From Thiobaca trueperi (GTDB lineage Bacteria > Pseudomonadota > Gammaproteobacteria > Chromatiales > Chromatiaceae), in NCBI RefSeq assembly GCF_004342175.1, contig NZ_SMAO01000010.1:55176-119175 (forward strand): a stretch of 64,000 bases of DNA, in the 5' to 3' direction. The stretch's first letter is position 1. Every line of letters starts with the position of its first letter. A program made the translations under genes and the position numbers. A model generated the notes under the pieces. The model saw nothing but the letters and a program-made list of their open reading frames with translations, was not told where the DNA came from and ran no database searches. Below are positions 58,703-64,000 of the stretch, piece after piece.

Positions 58703-58717
58703 TTCGGAATCTGTGCA

Positions 58718-58882
58718 ATGAAAACCTATCTATGTGTGGTGTGTGGCCTGATCTATGACGAGGAACAGGGCTGGCCGGAGGACGGTATCGCGCCCGGCAC
58801 CAAATGGGAAGATGTACCGCTGGATTGGGTGTGCCCGGAGTGCGGCGTCGGCAAGGATGATTTCGACATGATCGAAGTTTGA
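58718..58882 (+). CDS. Rubredoxin
   Basis: The 54-residue protein has two rubredoxin knuckles, [20 protein letters not shown] and [17 protein letters not shown], binding one Fe by four cysteines. It is an electron carrier; partner unknown. It is divergent from thiD. Confidence 0.95.
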   Translation: MKTYLCVVCGLIYDEEQGWPEDGIAPGTKWEDVPLDWVCPECGVGKDDFDMIEV

Positions 58883-58952
58883 GCGGGAGTCCGTGAATCA
58901 GTCCGTCGCCTCGGGTCGGCCAGTTTGCCTGTTCTCGGCTACACTCCCTCGC

Positions 58953-59453
58953 ATGAATGCGATGACTTGCTCAACCCCGCTCCCTGTCACGGGCCTTTAC
59001 GATGATGTGGCGGCGCTCGCCAAGCGTTACTGTGACCTGATCGAGGCATGCGATCAGCCCGGCTGGCTCGCCGAGATTGCGCGTCTGCTGCCGCGCCTGC
59101 ATGCCGCCATCATGTCGATGCGCGCACCTCACAGAACGATTGATCATCCGGCTCCGGTGGATCTGGATGCCCGGTTCGATCTCTTTGCGCGACTGCGTCA
59201 TCTGCTTGGTGATCGCGACAGTTACTGGCTGGAATTCGACTCGGCCAGTGAGGGCGCTGAGGCCATGACCGGCAGTCTGGCTGACGACCTGACCGACATC
59301 TATTGCGAGCTGAAACAAGGGCTGTGTCTGTTTGAACGGAATCCCGAGTGCGCCGTCGCGGCCTGGTCGCATGGCTATGTCCGTCATTGGGGACAGCATC
59401 TGATCGATGCCGAACGCCATTTGGCGATGTTGAGGGCAAAGGCCCGACTGTAA
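58953..59453 (+). CDS. DUF5063-like protein of unknown function
   Basis: The 166-residue protein starts MNAMTCSTPLPVTGLYDDV (frame open from 58893). It is all-helical in look, with YCDLIEACDQ near the N-terminus, and matches the general pattern of DUF5063 proteins. No catalytic motif or membrane segment is visible. It lies 70 bp after rubredoxin, and an attC-like element follows its stop directly. Confidence 0.7.
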   Translation: MNAMTCSTPLPVTGLYDDVAALAKRYCDLIEACDQPGWLAEIARLLPRLHAAIMSMRAPHRTIDHPAPVDLDARFDLFARLRHLLGDRDSYWLEFDSASEGAEAMTGSLADDLTDIYCELKQGLCLFERNPECAVAAWSHGYVRHWGQHLIDAERHLAMLRAKARL

Positions 59454-59540
59454 CTCTAACGCCCACAGCAGGGGCGGCAAAAAGTGTAGCGAGGAACAAG
59501 CGTAGCTTTTTGGCGTCTTTTGCCTGTGATTGTTATGTGC
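59454..59540. other. attC-like imperfect hairpin
   Basis: An imperfect palindrome pairs taac (59457-59460) with gtta (59532-59535), cacag (59464-59468) with ctgtg (59524-59528), and cggcaaaaag (59475-59484) with ctttttggcg (59506-59515), the last with one internal mismatch. Terminal taac/gtta and a bulged stem are features of integron attC sites. There is no integrase gene in view, so this is a tentative call. Confidence 0.38.
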
Positions 59541-59573
59541 CGTTCCAGATTCTCCCAGAAGAGCAAAAAAGGG

Positions 59574-59603
59574 TTGACATTACCGGAAAGCCATGATTAG
59601 TAT
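59574..59603 (+). promoter_or_regulatory. Candidate sigma-70 promoter of the islet gene
   Basis: TTGACA (59574-59579) is followed after 18 bp by TAGTAT (59598-59603). It lies 74 bp before the helix-turn-helix gene in AT-rich sequence. Confidence 0.5.
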
Positions 59604-59676
59604 GAAAACAGTATGAGAACATTATTATTCTTATGCTGCAAGACTTGAAACTATAACTGATACGAGGGTTTATCCT

Positions 59677-59889
59677 ATGTTTTTCAACAACGGAATTCAA
59701 AAGGAGTTTAATCGTGCAGTTTTCGACCAGATGCCACGCAAAGATCAAGATGAAATGCTACAGCAGATCTATGATTCTGGTTACTCTGTCAAAGATATTG
59801 CAAAGTTTCTCAACATGAATTCGCAAACATTGTACTCCCGCATCAATGCTCACCGTGGCAGAGGTGCTCAACTTAATCCTGCTAACTGA
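59677..59889 (+). CDS. Small helix-turn-helix protein in an AT-rich islet
   Basis: The 70-residue protein (MFFNNGIQKEFNRAVFDQMP) ends with a helix-turn-helix of resolvase/Hin type: IYDSGYSVKDIAKFLNMN then SQTLYSRINAHRG. It has GAGGG 8 bp before the ATG and its own promoter. Its base composition is clearly lower in GC than neighbouring genes, suggesting horizontal transfer. It may be a small regulator or the DNA-binding remnant of a larger recombinase. Confidence 0.72.
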   Translation: MFFNNGIQKEFNRAVFDQMPRKDQDEMLQQIYDSGYSVKDIAKFLNMNSQTLYSRINAHRGRGAQLNPAN

Positions 59890-59905
59890 AGGGAACTGCT
59901 AATCA

Positions 59906-59925
59906 GAGGGAGAAAATTCTCCCTC
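59906..59925 (+). terminator. Perfect hairpin after the islet gene
   Basis: GAGGGAGAA/TTCTCCCTC forms a 9-bp stem 16 bp past the stop of the helix-turn-helix gene. It lacks a downstream T-run, so it may end transcription only weakly. Just beyond, cacataac (59935-59942) is the inverse of gttatgtg at 59532-59539. Confidence 0.5.
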
Positions 59926-60023
59926 GCACCCACTCACATAACCCTGCATTTTACATTGGCATGACTGATCGTCTTTCTGATAACCTCACGCGCCAGTTTG
60001 CATCGCCTCCAGAGGTTTTATCC

Positions 60024-60407
60024 ATGTCCGCAGTGCTCAACGAAATGGAGCTGACGCTGACCCCGCCAGCCCAGGCAAAGATGCAGGAACTCTTCCAGCA
60101 GATCGATGACAACATCCAGGGCGTGCGCGTCTTTGCGACGGCTGGTGGTTGCAGTGGCGTCAGTTTCGGCATGACCTTCACCGATGTCATCAATGATGAT
60201 GACGGCGTGCTGTCCTGTGATGGCTTCAAGGTCGTCGTCGATGACGGGACGCTTGACTATCTGCGTGGCGTCGAGATCGATTTCATCGATCAGGGTGAGG
60301 GCAATGCAACCTTCGTCTTCAACAACCTTCCGCAAATGAATGGTGGCGGCGGTTGCAGTGGCTGTGGATCGTCCTCTTCCGGCTCTTCCGGTGGCGGTTG
60401 TTCCTGA
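60024..60407 (+). CDS. A-type Fe-S carrier with unusual CxxC tail
   Basis: The start MSAVLNEMELTLTP (AGAGG 8 bp upstream) gives 127 residues of IscA/HesB type with C43 in TAGGCSGVSFGM. In IscA and ErpA the C-terminal ligands are CxC (CGCG); here the tail reads GGGGCSGCGSSSS with C111 and C114 (CxxC) and ends GGGCS (C126). It likely carries Fe-S clusters. The upstream frame start at 59961 is less likely. It has its own terminator. Confidence 0.85.
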   Translation: MSAVLNEMELTLTPPAQAKMQELFQQIDDNIQGVRVFATAGGCSGVSFGMTFTDVINDDDGVLSCDGFKVVVDDGTLDYLRGVEIDFIDQGEGNATFVFNNLPQMNGGGGCSGCGSSSSGSSGGGCS

Positions 60408-60481
60408 CCGCAGCGCGCCTGTTTCCGACTGGCGTATCGGGTCGCTGCTGACCCGGTTGCGACAGCATGCAGGCAACGATC

Positions 60482-60509
60482 AAGCGGCTTCTGCCGCTTT
60501 TCGTTTTTA
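60482..60509 (+). terminator. Rho-independent terminator after the A-type carrier
   Basis: AAGCGGC/GCCGCTT (7-bp stem, 4-nt loop) is followed by a T-rich tail (ttcgttttt). It lies 75 bp past the carrier gene and before argC. Confidence 0.88.
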
Positions 60510-60593
60510 GGATCTCTGAGTTGTTGAGAATCTGGATGAAGACCATGACAGCGCGTTGCGGCAGCGGCCTGACTCACCGGCAGGGTGTCGGTC

Positions 60594-61625
60594 ATGCTTA
60601 GGATTGGAATCGTTGGCGGCACCGGCTATACGGGGGCCGAACTGCTGCGTCTTCTGGCGCGTCATCCTCAGGCGCTGCTGACGGTCATCACCTCGCGGAG
60701 CGAGGCGGGTCTGCCGGTTGCCGGGATGTTTCCACATCTGCGCGGACAGCTTGATCTCTGTTTCACCGAGCCGGATCCGGGCACCCTCGCCGAGTGCGAT
60801 CTGGTGTTCTTCGCCACCCCGAATGGTACGGCCATGCGCGCCGTGCCGGATCTGCTGGAACGCGGCGTACGCGTGATCGATCTGGCGGCTGATTTTCGTC
60901 TGAAAGATCCGGCGCTCTGGGAACAGTGGTACGGAATGCCCCATGCCTGTCCGGAACTCCTGTCTGAAGCCGTCTATGGTCTGCCGGAACTCAATCGGGC
61001 GGCGGTGCGGGATGCGCGCCTGATTGCCAATCCGGGTTGTTATCCCACGGCGGTGACGCTCGGCTTGCTGCCGCTGGTCGCGTCCGGTGCGGTGGACCCA
61101 TCCTGGCTCATCGCCGACGCCAAGTCCGGCGTCAGCGGGGCAGGGCGCAAGGCTGAGACGGGACTGCTGATGGCCGAGATGGGCGAGAGTTTCAAGGCGT
61201 ATGCGGTCAAGGGACATCGTCATGCGCCTGAAATCACCCAGAATCTGGCCCAATTTGCAGGCGCTCAAGTCGGTTTGACCTTCGTTCCGCATCTGGTGCC
61301 CATGATTCGCGGGATCGAGGCGACGCTCTACGCGCGTCTTGTGGATCCGGCCATTGATCTCGACTCCCTGTTCGCCGACCGCTATGCCGGTGAGCCCTTC
61401 ATTGATCTGATGCCGGGTGGTCATCCCGATACGCGCTCAGTGCGCGGGGCCAATGTCTGCCGGATCAGTGTCTCGCGTCAGGAGTCGATGCCGGGCGTGG
61501 TCGTGGTACAGTCGGTGATCGACAATCTGGTCAAGGGTGCGGCAGGTCAGGCCGTGCAGAACATGAATCTGATGTTTGGTTTCGATGAGACGACGGGGCT
61601 GGAGGCGCTGGCTCTGCTGCCCTAG
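60594..61625 (+). CDS. argC: N-acetyl-gamma-glutamyl-phosphate reductase
   Basis: Starting [20 protein letters not shown], the 343-residue protein has the Rossmann nucleotide site, the catalytic Cys in [14 protein letters not shown] and GHRHAPEI. It reduces N-acetylglutamyl phosphate in arginine synthesis. The ATG three codons upstream (60585) is an alternative start. It is followed by erpA after 86 bp. Confidence 0.97.
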   Translation: MLRIGIVGGTGYTGAELLRLLARHPQALLTVITSRSEAGLPVAGMFPHLRGQLDLCFTEPDPGTLAECDLVFFATPNGTAMRAVPDLLERGVRVIDLAADFRLKDPALWEQWYGMPHACPELLSEAVYGLPELNRAAVRDARLIANPGCYPTAVTLGLLPLVASGAVDPSWLIADAKSGVSGAGRKAETGLLMAEMGESFKAYAVKGHRHAPEITQNLAQFAGAQVGLTFVPHLVPMIRGIEATLYARLVDPAIDLDSLFADRYAGEPFIDLMPGGHPDTRSVRGANVCRISVSRQESMPGVVVVQSVIDNLVKGAAGQAVQNMNLMFGFDETTGLEALALLP

Positions 61626-61711
61626 TTTTCGCCGTTTCGCGCTTGAACAATGGGTCGCTCAGACGCATTTCCACCGGATCGCATCCTTAAACATATGAGC
61701 ACGAGTCAGCC

Positions 61712-62062
61712 ATGAATGCAGAAGCCGCCATCGACACCCCTCTGGTTTTCACCGCCTCCGCCGCCTCCAAGGTAGCCCAGCTCATCCAGGACGAAGGCAA
61801 TCCGGAGCTGATGCTGCGCGTCTATATTCAGGGCGGGGGATGTTCCGGCTTTCAGTATGGGTTCACCTTCGATGAAGACATTCAGGAAGGCGACACCCAG
61901 GTGACGACCGATGGGGTCAAATTGCTCGTCGATCCCATGAGCATGCAGTATCTGATGGGCGCGGAAATCGATTATACGGAGAGCCTGCAAGGGGCGCAGT
62001 TTGTCATCCGCAATCCGAACGCCACCACCACCTGCGGCTGCGGCTCGTCTTTTTCTGCTTAA
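61712..62062 (+). CDS. erpA: Iron-sulfur cluster insertion protein ErpA
   Basis: The 116-residue A-type carrier has all three ligands: C44 in [11 protein letters not shown] and C108/C110 in TTCGCGSSF. ErpA delivers [4Fe-4S] clusters to essential apoproteins such as IspG and IspH. The contrast with the CxxC variant upstream of argC is notable. Confidence 0.96.
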   Translation: MNAEAAIDTPLVFTASAASKVAQLIQDEGNPELMLRVYIQGGGCSGFQYGFTFDEDIQEGDTQVTTDGVKLLVDPMSMQYLMGAEIDYTESLQGAQFVIRNPNATTTCGCGSSFSA

Positions 62063-62075
62063 ACGGTGTTTCTGT

Positions 62076-62244
62076 AGGTCGGGTTAGCGTAGTGCAGCCC
62101 GACATTCCATGGCACAAAGCCGGGTTACAGCGCGCGTCAGCCCTTTGTGTGGGAAATAAAAACCTGTGGCTACGCGCGCCTAACCCAAACCTATGGGTTC
62201 GCGTTCGAGACCCCCACAGAGGCCGGCTCTGTGGTGCCCGACCT
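62076..62244. repeat. gtcgggtta-type inverted repeat element
   Basis: AGGTCGGG (62076-62083) and CCCGACCT (62237-62244) form the ends. Inner units gggttagcg, ccgggttac and gcctaaccc alternate in orientation. Similar gtcgggtta elements are widespread in proteobacteria. It overlaps the 3' end of the small membrane protein gene. Confidence 0.72.
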
Positions 62245-62454
62245 GAGCGGCGGGATCTGAAGCGGAATGATGCGGTCATTCGTCTGGATTTGGGGCGCAT
62301 TGTCCTGCGGCAGGGATTGGTACCACTGAAAGGCGGCGTAGCCCGCCGCCGCAACCACCAGGATGGCGAGTGACTTCAGAACGATCTTCCGACCGCCTCG
62401 GCGTTGCGTCCGCAGCGGCAGGGTGGACTGCTGAAATTTGTAGTCACGCATCAT
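62191..62454 (-). CDS. Small single-span membrane protein, C-terminus encoded in a repeat
   Basis: The 87-residue protein (MMRDYKFQQSTLPLRTQRRGG) has a basic N-terminus and one hydrophobic helix (VLKSLAILVVAAAGYAAFQW), then a short polar tail. Its last 18 or so codons (from about TTEPASVG) are read from the repeat element, whose sequence supplies the stop. No Shine-Dalgarno is evident before either ATG. I do not recognise a family. It may be a truncated remnant of a larger protein. Confidence 0.5.
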   Translation of the reverse strand: MMRDYKFQQSTLPLRTQRRGGRKIVLKSLAILVVAAAGYAAFQWYQSLPQDNAPQIQTNDRIIPLQIPPLRSGTTEPASVGVSNANP

Positions 62455-62648
62455 GAAAAAAGCGCAAAATCAAGAAAAAACGAGGTTTTTCGACAGCCGT
62501 TAGTGTAGTCGCAAACGCTGTCATGGAACAAGATTTATGCAGCCGTCTCTTTTTGGTGCCGCCTGATGGCGTCGCCTGTCATCCACTGTCCCGTGCGTCG
62601 TTAGCATTGCCTGCGTCCGGACCAAGAATATAGAGCTACAACTCAAAC

Positions 62649-63851
62649 ATGGACTCAATCGAGCGATCATTCGCGCTCATCCGGCGCGGCACTGAAGAAA
62701 TCCTATTGGAAGACGCCTTGCGCAAGAAGTTGGCTCTGGGCCGCCCGCTGAGGATCAAGGCGGGATTTGACCCAACCGCTCCGGATCTGCACCTCGGTCA
62801 TACGGTTCTGATCCAGAAACTGCGCCAGTTTCAGGATCTCGGTCATGAGATTCTTTTTCTGATCGGCGATTTCACCGGCATGATCGGCGATCCGACCGGC
62901 AAGAGCGCCACCCGCAAACCGCTGTCGCGCGAGCAGATCCAGGACAACGCCAAGACCTATCAAGATCAGGTGTTTCGCATCCTTGATCCCGATAAAACGC
63001 AGATCGTCTTCAACTCAACCTGGCTGAATGAGCTCGGCGCAGCAGGTCTGGTGCAACTGGCGGCGCAGCAGACGGTCGCGCGGATGTTGGAGCGGGACGA
63101 TTTCTCGAAACGCTACAAATCGGGTCAGCCGATCGCGATCCACGAATTCCTCTATCCGCTCATCCAGGGTTATGACTCGGTCGCGCTGAAGGCGGATGTC
63201 GAGCTTGGCGGCACGGATCAGAAGTTCAATCTATTGGTTGGGCGTCAGATGCAGGAGAACTATGGTCAGGAGCCACAGGTCGTGATTACGCTGCCGATCC
63301 TGGAGGGGCTGGACGGTGTGCAGAAGATGTCCAAGTCGCTCGGCAACTATATCGGCATCACGGATCCGCCCGACGAGATGTTCGGCAAGATCATGTCGGT
63401 TTCGGACGATCTCATGTGGCGTTATTTCGAGCTGTTGAGCCAGCGCGACATGTCCGAAATCCAGACCTGGCAGCGCGACGTGCAGGAAGGCGCCAATCCG
63501 CGCGACATCAAATTCGAGCTTGGGTTGGAACTGGTGACCCGATTCCATAGTGCCGAGCAGGCCAGGCATGCGCTCGACACATTCATTGCCCGCTTTCAGC
63601 GCGGCGCCTTGCCCGACGATATTTCTGAAATGCGTCTTGCCTGTGGTGAAGATGGCGCGCTGACGATTGCCAGTCTGCTGAAGGCTGCGGGTCTCGTCAA
63701 AAGCACCTCGGAAGCCATCCGCATGATTGAGCAGGGTGCAGTGCGAATCGATGGCGAGCGCATCGAGGATACGCATTTGATGTGCACTGCCGGCAGCGCA
63801 CATGTTTATCAGGTAGGCAAGCGTCGGTTCGCAAAGATTTGCCTGGTCTGA
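62649..63851 (+). CDS. tyrS: Tyrosyl-tRNA synthetase
   Basis: The 400-residue class I synthetase has HIGH-type [24 protein letters not shown], the [10 protein letters not shown] loop and a C-terminal S4-like RNA-binding domain ([16 protein letters not shown]). It charges tRNA-Tyr. It belongs to the shorter proteobacterial TyrS type. An rRNA-like promoter follows 45 bp after the stop, as in Pseudomonas, where tyrS precedes a 16S gene. Confidence 0.97.
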   Translation: MDSIERSFALIRRGTEEILLEDALRKKLALGRPLRIKAGFDPTAPDLHLGHTVLIQKLRQFQDLGHEILFLIGDFTGMIGDPTGKSATRKPLSREQIQDNAKTYQDQVFRILDPDKTQIVFNSTWLNELGAAGLVQLAAQQTVARMLERDDFSKRYKSGQPIAIHEFLYPLIQGYDSVALKADVELGGTDQKFNLLVGRQMQENYGQEPQVVITLPILEGLDGVQKMSKSLGNYIGITDPPDEMFGKIMSVSDDLMWRYFELLSQRDMSEIQTWQRDVQEGANPRDIKFELGLELVTRFHSAEQARHALDTFIARFQRGALPDDISEMRLACGEDGALTIASLLKAAGLVKSTSEAIRMIEQGAVRIDGERIEDTHLMCTAGSAHVYQVGKRRFAKICLV

Positions 63852-63895
63852 TCATCCTCACCTTGCATTTGTGCCTGGCGATCACGGAAAACCGC

Positions 63896-63923
63896 TTGAC
63901 GCAGTGTCTGTAATTTGTATAAT
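63896..63923 (+). promoter_or_regulatory. Strong promoter, probably of an rRNA operon beyond the edge
   Basis: TTGACG (63896-63901) and TATAAT (63918-63923) are separated by 16 bp and followed by a GC-rich discriminator (gcgcggc). This fits a growth-rate-controlled rRNA P1-type promoter; the downstream stretch to 64000 has no coding frame and looks like a leader. No 16S sequence is in the window. Confidence 0.65.
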
Positions 63924-64000
63924 GCGCGGCTCGCTGTGAGTTGACGACTGAGTGTGAGTGGTCGTTGGGGTTTTAGGGAGGAAGGTGAGTGAGCGAGGAG

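Noticed and set aside
63924..64000. 16S rRNA start
   Set aside because: The sequence to the edge shows no recognisable 16S 5' end; only the promoter and leader are visible.

Overview
The window is 64 kb of GC-rich chromosomal DNA from a gammaproteobacterium. Gene content and neighbourhoods (ftsYEX; lptD-surA-pdxA; dnaA-dnaN-recF-gyrB; rubredoxin/thiD-thiE-hemL; argC/erpA; tyrS followed by an rRNA-type promoter) fit a purple sulfur bacterium of the Chromatiaceae. That family assignment is an inference from gene style. No photosynthesis gene lies in the window and no species was identified.

Layout. 1-5.3 kb: a type II secretion operon on the minus strand (gspF-G-H-I-J-K-L, with gspL cut by the window edge), translationally coupled to msrA upstream. 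5.9-9.8 kb: a secreted protein of unknown function, ttcA, a small phosphodiesterase and a quinone oxidoreductase. 10.2-13.3 kb: ftsY-ftsE-ftsX. 13.4-17.5 kb: an outer-membrane barrel, a small PstS-like periplasmic protein and a CHASE8-HAMP-PAS-GGDEF-EAL protein with a degenerate GGDEF, probably one signalling module. 17.7-23 kb: an endonuclease/phosphatase-family protein, cytochrome c4, PCuAC and SCO1 copper chaperones, MtfA, carbonic anhydrase and cyclophilin. 23.2-31.1 kb: cysS and the replication block dnaA-dnaN-recF-gyrB. 31.2-39.6 kb: ppk, cmoAB, a FUN14-like protein, ampG and maeB. 39.9-44.9 kb: lptD-surA-pdxA. 45-52.1 kb: a hyfBCEFG-type membrane complex whose large subunit has lost the nickel ligands and which has no NuoB-like subunit beside it. 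52.2-59.5 kb: small genes, prpE, hemL, thiE, thiD, rubredoxin and a DUF5063 protein. 59.45-59.95 kb: an AT-rich islet with an attC-like hairpin and a lone helix-turn-helix gene. 60-64 kb: two A-type Fe-S carriers flanking argC, a small membrane protein, tyrS, and a strong promoter that probably drives an rRNA operon beyond the edge.

The most striking non-coding signal is a repeat family of about 190 bp made of two inverted-repeat modules bounded by TTAAACCGCG / CGCGGTTTAA and joined by an AT-rich linker. Six copies (three in the gsp and carbonic anhydrase/ppiB regions on each side of the replication genes plus those within them) occur in the window. All sit downstream of a gene in the same relative orientation, and in four of them the first TAA of the repeat is the stop codon of that gene. 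A second family (gacaggatt-type, about 170 bp, terminal inverted repeats near TTAGGYGRTTTCC), a third (ccgcaaagacgc-type) and a single gtcgggtta-type element also break up operons. These repeats account for most of the longer gaps.
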